Source: CAVRZY01 sp963725415 (lineage in GTDB: Bacteria; Acidobacteriota; Terriglobia; Bryobacterales; Bryobacteraceae). From it: a stretch of 64,000 bases of DNA. Both the position numbers and the translations under genes were made by a program. Shown piece after piece: positions 8,000 to 16,525 of the stretch (positions within the stretch are counted from its first letter, which is position 1; the number at the start of each line of letters is the position of its first letter). The notes below the pieces were generated by a model that saw only the letters and a list, made by a program, of their open reading frames with translations, did not search any database and had not been told where the DNA came from. Where the stretch lies: positions 1 through 64,000 of the forward strand of contig CAVRZY010000097.1 in assembly GCA_963725415.1 (NCBI GenBank), written 5' to 3'.

Positions 8000-9277
8000 T
8001 TACAGCAGTTTCGTCACCCCTGGGATGAACACCGGGTAGATGCCGTCGGCATCGGGCTTGACGGGCGGCGGCATGCCGGCCCTGCACTCTTCCGGCTTGG
8101 GCGGATAGTAGAAGTCGGACGCCGAGATCTGTTCCCAGGTGACTTCCTTGCCGGTGTAGCAACTGATCTGGCCCATGATGGCGATCAGCGTGCTGCGGGC
8201 CATGTAATCGCCGTTGTTGATGGGGCTGCCGGAGCGGATCGCCTGGAACAGCTCCACGTGCTCGAGGTCGTACGGGTCGGTCTTGGGGCCTTGGTACTGC
8301 CATTTGGTCTCCCCCTCCATGCGCATGCGAATCACGTTGCAGTGGCCCTTGGTCCCCAGCAGGATGCTGGAGGTCTCGTTGTAGCATTCCGGGATGGTGC
8401 GGCAGAAGGCGTAGAGCCGCACGCCGCTGGCGAACTCGTAGATCACGGAGTGATGGTCGAAGACATTGCCGTAGATCTCGCCGTGCAGGGTCGAGCGCCC
8501 GCCCAGGCCGTGCGCCTTCAGGGGCGCTTGCTCCCGCATGGCCCAACTGGCGCGGTCCAGATTGTGCACCAGCGACTGGGGGACGTCGTCGCCCGACAGC
8601 CAGTGAAAGTGGTACTGGTTGCTGCCCTGGTATTGGACTTCGGTCAGACCCGGCTTGCGGGGATAGAGCACATAAGGCGCGCGCAAGAAGTTCTCCTCGA
8701 TGGCCACGATGTCGCCGATGGCGCCGTCGTGCACGCGCTGGATGGTCTCCCGGTAGCCGGGATGATAGCGGCTCTGGAGGCCGGAGACCACCGAGAGCCT
8801 CTTCCGTTTGGCCAACTCGCAGGCCGCCACCACTTGCTTGATGCCCGCCGGGTCGATGGCGTGCGGCTTTTCCACGAAGACGTGCTTGCCGGCCTCGAGG
8901 GCGGCTCGCATGTGCAGGGGATGGAACTTCGCGGCATTGGCGATCAGCACCACGTCCACGCACTCGATAACCTTCTTGTAAGCATCGAAGCCCGCGAAGC
9001 AATGCTCGTCGTCCACGGCCACCTGGTCCGGCTTTTGCACCTTCAGGGCGTTGCGCTTCTCCTGGGCCCGGTCCAGCAAAAGGTCGGCCATGGCGACCAG
9101 GCGGACGTCTTTGCCGGCATTCATGGCGTTGATGGCGGCTGCGGTGCCGCGGCCCCCGCAGCCGATCACGCCGATTCGAATGGTGTCGCTCCCGGCGGCA
9201 TACGCGCTGGCGCCGATGGCCAGCCCGCTCAAGCCCGCGGCCGTCGAGGTCTTCAGGAAATCACGACGCGAGGTCAT
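8000..9277 (-). CDS. Tat-exported Gfo/Idh/MocA family oxidoreductase
   Basis: A 425-residue protein with a twin-arginine leader (MTSRRDFLKTSTAAG). A dinucleotide-binding Rossmann domain follows (IRIGVIGCGGRGTAAA, Gly-rich loop at about residues 35-43). The sugar-substrate half includes HVFVEKPHAIDPAGIKQ, with the conserved E-K-P-H segment that provides the catalytic Lys. These enzymes oxidise or epimerise sugars using a tightly bound NAD(P); Tat export with pre-bound cofactor is known for glucose-fructose oxidoreductase. The substrate is unknown, but the neighbouring carbohydrate genes suggest polysaccharide-derived sugars. It shares its family and export mode with the gene at 18558-20087. 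Confidence 0.88.
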   Translation of the reverse strand: MTSRRDFLKTSTAAGLSGLAIGASAYAAGSDTIRIGVIGCGGRGTAAAINAMNAGKDVRLVAMADLLLDRAQEKRNALKVQKPDQVAVDDEHCFAGFDAYKKVIECVDVVLIANAAKFHPLHMRAALEAGKHVFVEKPHAIDPAGIKQVVAACELAKRKRLSVVSGLQSRYHPGYRETIQRVHDGAIGDIVAIEENFLRAPYVLYPRKPGLTEVQYQGSNQYHFHWLSGDDVPQSLVHNLDRASWAMREQAPLKAHGLGGRSTLHGEIYGNVFDHHSVIYEFASGVRLYAFCRTIPECYNETSSILLGTKGHCNVIRMRMEGETKWQYQGPKTDPYDLEHVELFQAIRSGSPINNGDYMARSTLIAIMGQISCYTGKEVTWEQISASDFYYPPKPEECRAGMPPPVKPDADGIYPVFIPGVTKLL

Positions 9278-9369
9278 AGTAGGTTCTCTCCCAAGCTGGC
9301 ACGGCCAGCTAGGGATACAGTGTAACCCAATCCTCGCTCCAGGGATTCCTCACGCGGGCTGCCGGCGGC

Positions 9370-10062
9370 TCACTGAAGCCGGAAACTGAGGATGATTGTG
9401 ATTTGGCCTCCGACCGGCTGGCCGTTCAGCTTCATGGGCTGGTAGCGCCATTTCTTCACCGACTCCAGCGCTGCCTGCTCCAGTTCGTAGTCCGGCGATT
9501 CCAGCACCAGCGCCTCGCTCAGGCTGCCATCCACTTTCATGGTCGCGATCAGAACCACGGCGCCCTCCACGCCCCTTGAAACTGTCCCCGCCGGAAACGC
9601 GGGCGGGCGGAATACCAGCAGTTTTGCCGGCTCGATCCTGCCCCCGGCGCGTGTCGCTTTGATAGCGGCGGCTGCGCCCCTTTGCACGCCCGGCGGGAGC
9701 TGCGCGTTGATCTCGACCGAGTCCTCCGCGTGGGCCAGCGGAAGCACGGCATAGACCCGCTCCGGCGCGTCTTTCAGAATCACGGTCTTCTGGAACAGCG
9801 ACATCATCGGATGCTTGATCTGTACCTGGTACATGCCCGGTTCGAGACCGGAAAAGGAGAACTCGCCCGCATCCCCGGACCTGATCTCCTGCACTTTCAC
9901 ATAGTCCTGCATCAGCATCACGCGGGCGTTGCGCACCACGCCTCCCGTGGGGTCGTAGACCCTGCCGCTGATGCTTTGTGCGCGGCTGCTACCCGCCCCC
10001 AGCGCGAGCAGGATCGTCAGAACCGGGAGCCGCCGCAGGGTCTTGCAGAAATCTTTCGACAT
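9370..10062 (-). CDS. Exported protein with carboxypeptidase-regulatory-like and TonB C-terminal domains
   Basis: A 230-residue protein with a signal peptide (MSKDFCKTLRRLPVLTILLA, cleavage after SRAQ). An Ig-like carboxypeptidase regulatory domain follows (SISGRVYDPTGGVVRNARVM, then FSFSGLEPGMYQVQ). The C-terminus is TonB-like (VVLIATMKVDGSLSEALVLE, then ALESVKKWRYQPMKLNGQPV). The TonB C-terminal fold normally contacts outer-membrane receptors, but this protein lacks the N-terminal inner-membrane anchor and proline-rich arm of true TonB, so a soluble or accessory role is inferred. The ATG at 10062 follows GGAGG. Three TonB-dependent receptors occur in the window. Confidence 0.8.
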   Translation of the reverse strand: MSKDFCKTLRRLPVLTILLALGAGSSRAQSISGRVYDPTGGVVRNARVMLMQDYVKVQEIRSGDAGEFSFSGLEPGMYQVQIKHPMMSLFQKTVILKDAPERVYAVLPLAHAEDSVEINAQLPPGVQRGAAAAIKATRAGGRIEPAKLLVFRPPAFPAGTVSRGVEGAVVLIATMKVDGSLSEALVLESPDYELEQAALESVKKWRYQPMKLNGQPVGGQITIILSFRLQ

Positions 10063-10129
10063 GGAAGACCTCCGTCGAAAAATAGACTCCGAAGTCTCTA
10101 GGAATGTTCCCCAGCCGCCAGTCGCGCCG

Positions 10130-10738
10130 CTAGCGCTTGGGAAAATCCGGCGCCGCTTTGACCTCGTTGATTTGCGCGACGTGGCGCTCGGTGTGGGCCG
10201 CAGCCACGAGAATCCATTGGTAGGCGTCAATCAGCCCGACCGCCCGGTGCTCGCGGAAGTGGCTGCGCAGGTCGTCCTGGGTGGTTTGGACGTAGGCGAT
10301 GGTGCGGTCGCGGCTTTGTGTGAAGTGAGCCATCAGGGCCTCCGGAGCGGGCCAGCGTTGCGCCGGCTGAAGCGCTTCGGGCGCCAGCCGTTTCGAGCTG
10401 CGGTCCGCAATCGTCTTCAGCACCAGGGCGTCCTTTCCCTTCGTCTCGCCTCCCTTCTCCAAAGTGGCCGGCGATGCCATGAGCTGCTTGGTCACCAGGT
10501 CGAAGTAATAGTCTTCGGCCAGGGCAAGATGTTCGGCGCACTCGGCCACCGACCAGCGGTCGGGCCCCGGCTTGAAGTTCCACTGGGCTTTCGACAGGCC
10601 GGCCACCGAGTCCAGGAATGCCTTGCGCGTGGCGTGCAGTTCACTCATGGCCCGGTCGCGCTCACCCTGCGTCAGCGGCTGGGCCAATGCGGACCCCGCC
10701 AACGCCATCGCGCCAAAAAAGACAAGTGACATTTTCAT
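10130..10738 (-). CDS. DinB-superfamily protein with a signal peptide
   Basis: A 202-residue protein with an N-terminal signal segment (MKMSLVFFGAMALAGSALAQ) and a four-helix DinB-like domain. The putative metal-binding histidines are in the contexts VAECAEHLALAEDYY and AAHTERHVAQI, the usual positions in DinB and YfiT-like proteins (the bacillithiol and mycothiol transferase group). The family is normally cytoplasmic; an exported version is common in Acidobacteria but its reaction is unknown. AAGG lies just before the ATG. It is co-directional with the TonB-C gene, 67 bases apart. Confidence 0.8.
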   Translation of the reverse strand: MKMSLVFFGAMALAGSALAQPLTQGERDRAMSELHATRKAFLDSVAGLSKAQWNFKPGPDRWSVAECAEHLALAEDYYFDLVTKQLMASPATLEKGGETKGKDALVLKTIADRSSKRLAPEALQPAQRWPAPEALMAHFTQSRDRTIAYVQTTQDDLRSHFREHRAVGLIDAYQWILVAAAHTERHVAQINEVKAAPDFPKR

Positions 10739-10859
10739 AGCTGCCTTCTCAGGTCAAGTTCTTCTCGCCGAACAAACCGCAACTGCCCTTCACGCATTAT
10801 CGTCCAACCTGATAGGCTAGGTCAGGAGGCGGTTGGTTCCAACGGAAAAGGAGAGCACG

Positions 10860-11075
10860 ATGCGCACACTGAAGCTGGCCATCCCCGTGGCTGTGTTGAT
10901 GGCGGGACTCATGGTATCCACCTCGATTTCATTCGGCAAGCTCGACTACAGCAAGAAAGAGAAGAAAACCTGCACCTTCTGTCACGTCAAAGCGGGCAGC
11001 AAGGAGCTTGGCGACGCAGGCAAATACTACAAAGAGCACAACCACTCGTTGGAAGGCTACCAGGCCCCCAAGTAG
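10860..11075 (+). CDS. Small periplasmic protein with a single CxxCH motif (cytochrome c-like)
   Basis: A 71-residue protein with a signal peptide (about residues 1-26) and one heme-binding type motif CTFCH in KKTCTFCHVKAGSKELG. A downstream Asn-His region (YYKEHNHSLEGY) could offer a distal ligand. Its length fits a monoheme c-type mini-cytochrome acting in periplasmic electron transfer. The ATG at 10860 is chosen for the strong AAAAGGAGAGCACG ribosome site. There is no obvious redox partner next to it. Confidence 0.7.
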   Translation: MRTLKLAIPVAVLMAGLMVSTSISFGKLDYSKKEKKTCTFCHVKAGSKELGDAGKYYKEHNHSLEGYQAPK

Positions 11076-11148
11076 CGGACGCCGCAGGCGCTCCGCTCAA
11101 GGTCGGCTGCATCTGCCGCCTGCGGCGCACCTTGCGGAGTGCTTGCAG

Positions 11149-12384
11149 ATGCCCGGGATTCCAAAACGGAGGTTTGCCAGGTCCTCTGCTCGCTCCCTGT
11201 TGTTCTTCCTCTGGGCTGGGGTGGCGTTGCTGCAAGCCCAGAGCAGCGAGCTTGCGCTGGTGGGAGCAAGAATCTATCCTGCTCCCGATGCTAAGCCCAT
11301 CTTCAACGGGGTGGTTCATATCCGTGATGGGCGTATTGAGAATGTGGGAGAAGCCGCAAGTCTCAGACTGCCGCCGCACATTTCTGTGATGGACTGCACC
11401 GGCGCCTCGATTGCTGCCGGGTTCTGGAACAGCCACATCCACTTCACCGACCCGCAGTGGGAGAATGCCGCCGCCCTCCCAGCCGCGCGGCTGACACAGC
11501 AGCTCGAGCGCATGCTGACCCGCTACGGCTTCACCACGGTATTCGACCTGGGATCCTTGTTCGTCAACACGCAGGCGCTGCGGGCGCGAATCGAAGCCGG
11601 GGAAGTGCAAGGGCCCCGGATCTTTACGGTCGGCGAGCCGTTGGCAGCCAAGGATGGGACGCCTTATTACATCAAGCCGCTGCGGCTGCCCGAATTGTAC
11701 TCTCCCGCGCAAGCCGCCGAGCTGGCTGCTGCCAAGCTGGCGCAAGGAGCGGATGGCATCAAGCTCCACGTGGGAGCAATTGTGGATCGTGAGCGCAACG
11801 CGCACGTGAGAATCGCGGTCGATCTGGTCAGAGCAGTGGCCGAAGTGGCGCACCGGCAAGGCAAGCTGGTATTCGCTCACCCGCAGTACCGAGACGGCCT
11901 CGAGTCGGCCGTCGAGGGTGGCGTGGACGTCCTGGCGCATGTCACCGAAGAACTGGACCGCTGGGACCCGGATTTGCTGGCGCGCGTCAAATCAAGACAC
12001 ATGACTCTGATTCCCACCCTCAAACTGTTGGCGGGCGCCGAACCCGGCCGGCAACAGCAAGCGCTGCTTACGCAGGTCGGCGACTATGCCAGAGCGGGCG
12101 GCCAGATCTTGTTCGGGACCGACGCCGGCTTCCTCCCGGACTGCGATCCCACCGATGAGTATGCGCTGATGCAGAAGGCCGGCATGAGTTATCGGGAGAT
12201 CCTGTCGGCACTCACCACTGCGCCCGCCCAGCGATTCGGCCTGGAGAAGCGAACCGGCCGGCTGGCCCCGGGCTTCGACGCGGACCTTGTGGTTCTATCC
12301 GGTGACCCCGCCTCCGACGTCAGAAACTTCGCCAGGGTCAGGTACACCCTGAGAAAAGGCAAAGTCATCTATCGGGCGCAGTAA
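11149..12384 (+). CDS. Secreted metal-dependent amidohydrolase
   Basis: A 411-residue amidohydrolase-superfamily protein of the imidazolonepropionase-like type. A signal segment (RSLLFFLWAGVALLQAQ) precedes the barrel. The predicted metal ligands are all present: H96-x-H98 in NSHIHF, Lys205 in GIKLHVG, H244 in FAHPQY, H264 in LAHVTE and D325 in GTDAGF. The C-terminus GRLAPGFDADLVVLSGDPAS is the usual small beta-sandwich. The substrate is likely a cyclic amide, dipeptide or related compound in the periplasm. The ATG at 11149 starts the signal peptide; longer in-frame starts add an unrelated basic extension that overlaps the previous gene. Confidence 0.85.
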   Translation: MPGIPKRRFARSSARSLLFFLWAGVALLQAQSSELALVGARIYPAPDAKPIFNGVVHIRDGRIENVGEAASLRLPPHISVMDCTGASIAAGFWNSHIHFTDPQWENAAALPAARLTQQLERMLTRYGFTTVFDLGSLFVNTQALRARIEAGEVQGPRIFTVGEPLAAKDGTPYYIKPLRLPELYSPAQAAELAAAKLAQGADGIKLHVGAIVDRERNAHVRIAVDLVRAVAEVAHRQGKLVFAHPQYRDGLESAVEGGVDVLAHVTEELDRWDPDLLARVKSRHMTLIPTLKLLAGAEPGRQQQALLTQVGDYARAGGQILFGTDAGFLPDCDPTDEYALMQKAGMSYREILSALTTAPAQRFGLEKRTGRLAPGFDADLVVLSGDPASDVRNFARVRYTLRKGKVIYRAQ

Positions 12385-12530
12385 AGCTCAAACTCGGTTC
12401 TCGCTCCTGAGGCAAACTCGGGAAACTCGGGGACAACGCACTTGCAGCTTTCAAGTCCATTTCCGGGTCATGGCAGAAGACGATTAGGTCCTGATTGCGA
12501 TTTAGGGCGCTGGTCCACCTTTACTGAGCC

Positions 12531-12728
12531 TTGCAGAATACAGTGACAAATTCCGATGTGGCGTAGGCACTCTTGCCTGCCGCGCCGAGACTCATCTCGG
12601 CGCTTCCGCTGGCTTTTCCACGCGGCTCAAGAGCCGGCATGAGTGCCCGACCCAGAGGGTACCCCGGCAGGCTGAAGCCCGCGCCACCTCGGGAGCGTGC
12701 TGTCACCCAATTACGCGAGCCTCAGTAG
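12531..12728. repeat. GTGGCGC-type double-hairpin repeat, copy b
   Basis: This lies in the 417-base gap between the amidohydrolase gene and the TonB receptor stop codon. It shares its whole length and flanks (starts TTGCAGAATACAGTGACAAA, ends AGCCTCAGTAG) with the copy at 1527-1711. The core is 12558-12687. The first hairpin is intact (GCGCCGAGA / TCTCGGCGC), while the second is degraded by an insertion near 12645-12665. The remainder of the gap (12385-12530) shows nothing recognisable. Confidence 0.8.
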
Positions 12729-12801
12729 ATCCCGGCATGCACCTGTGCAATGGTGGCTTCTACGAGGCGGAAGCAGCCGCTCGGCAGCGCCAGGGTCTTT
12801 A

Positions 12802-15800
12802 TCAGAACATCATGCGGGCGCTCATCTGGATGCCGCGGCCGCCGCCGCCGGAACTGATCACCCCAAAGGTGGCCTGGGTAGCCATGTTGGTGCCCGGGTT
12901 GCCCCAGGAGACCGAATTGGTGAAATTGCTCGCCTCACAGCGGATCTGAAGCTTGTACCGCTCCCACAGCCGCATGTCTTTGGCGAGCGCGAGGTTGCGA
13001 CCCCAGGCTGCCGGCCCGCGGAAGCCGGACCTGTACGGCGGCTCCGGCGAGATGGTGTATTGGTTGGCCAGCGCCTGAAACGCGTCGATATCGAAGTACG
13101 GGTTCAACACCTTTCCGGTCTTCGGGTCCACAATGTCTCCCAACCGCTCCGAAACGGAGCCGCTCTTGGAGGGGTTCCGCAGCATGATGGGCCGGCCATT
13201 GGCCCCCGAAACCGACAGCGGCGCTCCGGAACGGTAGTTGATGTAGCCCGAGAGCGTCCATCCCTCGATGATGCGGGCCAGCGGCCGCACCAGCGATGCC
13301 CCAACCGGTTTGCCGGGGCCGAACGGCAACTGGTAGACGAACGCGAGGCGCAGCTTGTGGGGGCGGTCGCTGCCGGCGATCCCACGCCACTGAGGCCGCT
13401 CGTTGATGATGGTGCTGGTGTTGCTGGTGATGAGCTTGGAGAAAACATAAGACAGGTTCACGTTGAGCCCGTGGCTGTACCGCTTCTGCACCTTCAATTG
13501 CCCGGAATGGTAAATGGCCTGCCCGGCGTTTTTGTGCACCGTGAGGCTGGTGTACTGCGGGTACAGGCTCCAGAGCCGGTTCTGGGGGATGGTGCTCCCC
13601 TGTCCCAGCGTGGACTGCGGGCTGAAGATGCCCAGGAACGGATTCGGGATTGTATTGTTCTCCGCCGCGCCCAGCGCCAGGTAGACGTCCGGCTTCTCGT
13701 TCAGATTGAAGCTCCCCATTTGCTTCAGGCTGTGCATCCCCATGTAGGCGGCATCGACTAGGACGCGTCCCGGCACTTCGCGCTGCACCCCGAACTGCCA
13801 CTGCTCGTTGTAAGGGTTGAGGCGGTTCTGGTCGGCGAACTCGAGGGTGCTCCCGTAGAACTCGGCCAGGCCCAGGGCGGCGCCTCGCGGCGTCAGGAGG
13901 CCGGTCGGGAACGGATTGGCCAGCGTGGTGTAGGGGGTGGCATTGCTATTGGTGCTGGCCACATACGAGGTGGTGACGTTGAACACGCTGGCGGTCCCCA
14001 GATAATCGTCGTTGTACGTCGGGGAGGCGTAGAACATACCGAAGCCGCCGCGCACCACGGTCTTGGAATTCAGGCTCCAGGCGAAACCAAAGCGCGGTCC
14101 GAAGTTATTCTTGTCCAGGTTGCCCTGCCCCCGCGGCACGCCCTTGAGCCCCGCAAACAGTACGCCGCCCCGGAGATTCAGCCCCGGCACCGGCAAGGGT
14201 GAAGCCGCGTTGTAGTCGAAGCCGAAGATGTCGCGATCGAATCGCTCCGTATAAGGCGTCTCCAACTCGTAGCGCACCCCGAAGTTCAGGGCGAGGTTGC
14301 GCCGCACTTTCCACTCTTCCTGCACGAACAGCCCGGTATAGGTGTTCTGATACGCGCTGGCGGCGTTGTACCCCAGCGAGCCGGAAGCCGGCACGCCCAG
14401 CAGCAGTGAGGCCAGCGCCGAACCCGAGGTGTTCCCGGAAGCGCTCTGAGAGTAATTCAGCCGGGTAAAGGTGTTGTTGAACGTAAACGTGCCGGGACCG
14501 CTCGATCCCGGGTCCAGGATGTTGTATCGGGGGAGCCGGAAATCGCCGCCGAATTTCAAAGAGTGGTTTCCCATCTGCTTGTAAACCGTGGCCAGCCAGG
14601 TGGAGGTGTAGAAACGGTTGGGGCCCTTGGTAGAGCCCAACCGGGGAAAGTTCTCGCTGTCCAGGTTGAAGGTAGGCCAAGCCTTGAAGAACTGGTTCTG
14701 CGCGATGATGGGCGCCAGGCTCAGCGGCGCCGGGTCAAGCAACTGGCGCGGGTTCGATTTCATCTGCCAACGCATCGCGAGGCCGTATCGGAACGAGGCC
14801 ACCCACGTGGGGGAGAAGGTAACCGTATGGTCGATCCCTAAGTTATCCATGTAGCGGTCGTCCTGGCCTATGTCGCTGTTGCCGTCTACCGGCCACGAGT
14901 TCACGCCAGGCATCATCACATCGGAATCCTGGATGCGCACCAGGTGGCTGTACCGCACGAAGAAGCGCTGCTTGTCGCTCACGAGCTGATCGACACGTGC
15001 CGTGTAGTTGCGCTGCTTGACGGCCACCAGGCCATCAACGGCCCAGTTGTATTTGCCGATCTGGACCGGCCCGGGCAGGTTGGGCGGTGCGTAAGCCTTC
15101 ACCACTGCGGCGCCGGTCGGGTCGATGCGCGCCGCCGGAATCTTGTTGTTCGGGAGCAAAGTGCGGGTGGCGCTGGACCCGCTGCCGACCGTGCTCCAGG
15201 GGTCGTAAATTTGGACGTAGCCGGTGCCCAGCGAGTTCAGCGTCTGGGAGAAGTCGCCGCTGCGCTCCAGTTCCGTGGGGACGCGCGCCTGGCGAAACAG
15301 GTCGCGCTTGTCGTCGTCGCGCTCGTAGGCCAGGCTGAAGAACGTGCGGTTCCGGCCATTGTAGAGCTTAGGCAGATACACGGGGCCACTGAAGCTGAAG
15401 CCCACCTGGTTGTAGCTCACCGGGGGCTTCGGGTACCCCAGGCGGTTGTTGCTCCAACTGTTGGTGTTCAGGGCCGCCCACCTCTTGTAGTCGTAGAGCG
15501 TGCCGTGCACTTGATTGCCGCCGCCGCGCGTGGTGATGCTGATGGCGCCGCCGTTGGAGTGGCCGTAAGCGGCATCGAACATGGTGGTGTGCACCTTCAT
15601 CTCATCCACCGAATCCGCCGTGGGCACGTAGATAATGATGCCGCCGCTGCGCGCGATGGTGTTGGGCACGCCGTCCACGATCACCTCGTTATTGCCGCTG
15701 ATCCCGCCGCCGCCCGCGATGCTGATTCCCGACTGCCCGTTGCTGGTATAGGTGCCGCCGGAGGCGTCCACCGCGGCGTCCAATGAGATGTTGTTCAGCA

Positions 15801-16248
15801 CGTTGCGGGTCAGGCTGACGGGCACGTTCTCGATGTAGGCGCGCTCCACCACCTGGCCAAGCTCGGGATTGGTAGTGTTGAGGGCCGTGGGGGCTTCCGT
15901 GACGGTCACGCTCTCGACCGCGGCGGCAATTTGCAGCACCAGGTCCAGCGTGATCTCGGTGCCCATGGATACGCGCACGTTGTGGCGTTCAATCTTCTGA
16001 AACCCGGGATGCTCCACGAACACCCGGTAGTCGCCCGGAAGGAGGAAGGGCACACGATAGTTCCCCTGGGCGTTAGTTTTGGTGCTGGAGGACGCGCCAG
16101 TCTCGGTATTGACTACCTTGACCTGAACATCGGGGACAACTGCGCCCGAGCTATCCGTAATGCGCCCCAAGATGGTCCCCTGAAATTCCTGCCCCAGCAG
16201 GCATGCGGCGAGCAGGCCGACGAGGACGAGGTAAGGACGAAGTCTCAC
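12802..16248 (-). CDS. Oar-like TonB-dependent outer-membrane receptor (1)
   Basis: An 1148-residue outer-membrane protein. After a signal peptide (ending LLGQ) comes a carboxypeptidase-regulatory-like Ig domain (GRITDSSGAVVPDVQVKVVN, LPGDYRVFVEHPGF), then a plug region, then a long beta-barrel with alternating aromatic residues and a terminal Phe (SARMMF). This is the Acidobacterial Oar-like architecture, functionally comparable to SusC, and it should import large ligands such as oligosaccharides with energy from TonB. No classical TonB box is obvious. The gene diverges from the heparinase-like gene at 16526, with a 277-base intergenic region carrying a GTATAC element, so co-regulation is plausible. 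Confidence 0.9.
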   Translation of the reverse strand: MRLRPYLVLVGLLAACLLGQEFQGTILGRITDSSGAVVPDVQVKVVNTETGASSSTKTNAQGNYRVPFLLPGDYRVFVEHPGFQKIERHNVRVSMGTEITLDLVLQIAAAVESVTVTEAPTALNTTNPELGQVVERAYIENVPVSLTRNVLNNISLDAAVDASGGTYTSNGQSGISIAGGGGISGNNEVIVDGVPNTIARSGGIIIYVPTADSVDEMKVHTTMFDAAYGHSNGGAISITTRGGGNQVHGTLYDYKRWAALNTNSWSNNRLGYPKPPVSYNQVGFSFSGPVYLPKLYNGRNRTFFSLAYERDDDKRDLFRQARVPTELERSGDFSQTLNSLGTGYVQIYDPWSTVGSGSSATRTLLPNNKIPAARIDPTGAAVVKAYAPPNLPGPVQIGKYNWAVDGLVAVKQRNYTARVDQLVSDKQRFFVRYSHLVRIQDSDVMMPGVNSWPVDGNSDIGQDDRYMDNLGIDHTVTFSPTWVASFRYGLAMRWQMKSNPRQLLDPAPLSLAPIIAQNQFFKAWPTFNLDSENFPRLGSTKGPNRFYTSTWLATVYKQMGNHSLKFGGDFRLPRYNILDPGSSGPGTFTFNNTFTRLNYSQSASGNTSGSALASLLLGVPASGSLGYNAASAYQNTYTGLFVQEEWKVRRNLALNFGVRYELETPYTERFDRDIFGFDYNAASPLPVPGLNLRGGVLFAGLKGVPRGQGNLDKNNFGPRFGFAWSLNSKTVVRGGFGMFYASPTYNDDYLGTASVFNVTTSYVASTNSNATPYTTLANPFPTGLLTPRGAALGLAEFYGSTLEFADQNRLNPYNEQWQFGVQREVPGRVLVDAAYMGMHSLKQMGSFNLNEKPDVYLALGAAENNTIPNPFLGIFSPQSTLGQGSTIPQNRLWSLYPQYTSLTVHKNAGQAIYHSGQLKVQKRYSHGLNVNLSYVFSKLITSNTSTIINERPQWRGIAGSDRPHKLRLAFVYQLPFGPGKPVGASLVRPLARIIEGWTLSGYINYRSGAPLSVSGANGRPIMLRNPSKSGSVSERLGDIVDPKTGKVLNPYFDIDAFQALANQYTISPEPPYRSGFRGPAAWGRNLALAKDMRLWERYKLQIRCEASNFTNSVSWGNPGTNMATQATFGVISSGGGGRGIQMSARMMF

Positions 16249-16308
16249 AGAGCACCTCCGCTGGCGGGTGTTATCCGGGATGTCGATTTTGGACTCCCGG
16301 AGAAGTCA

Positions 16309-16314
16309 AGTATA
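16309..16314 (-). promoter_or_regulatory. GTATAC-type promoter element upstream of receptor (1)
   Basis: The minus-strand sequence GGGGTGTATACTTG contains TATACT about 60 bases before the ATG at 16248. The same TGTATACT core occurs upstream of the receptors at 23796 and 54230 and the gene at 20087, suggesting a shared -10 element or operator. Confidence 0.4.
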
Positions 16315-16525
16315 CACCCCGCTCCCTTCGGTGGCAACGCGCGGCGCCTGCGGGCCCAGCGCCCGTGCCGGGGAAATTGACGACTGCCGGACTGACTATT
16401 CCCGGCATTGGCAATGCAGAGGACCCTCAATAGATTTCTCTCCGTGCCTGTGCGCCTCTGCGGTGAGGGGTTCGGGCCGGCGTGAAGTCGCAGGCCTCGC
16501 TAGAATAGCCAGTCAGGAGGCCACA

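Noticed and set aside
9370..10062. A classical TonB protein
   Set aside because: It has a cleavable signal peptide and an Ig-like domain but no N-terminal membrane anchor or proline-rich linker.
12697..13761. Long open frames on the strand opposite the TonB receptors and other large genes
   Set aside because: They lie fully antisense to well-supported genes, have low-complexity Arg/Gly/Pro composition and no ribosome sites; high GC content explains them.
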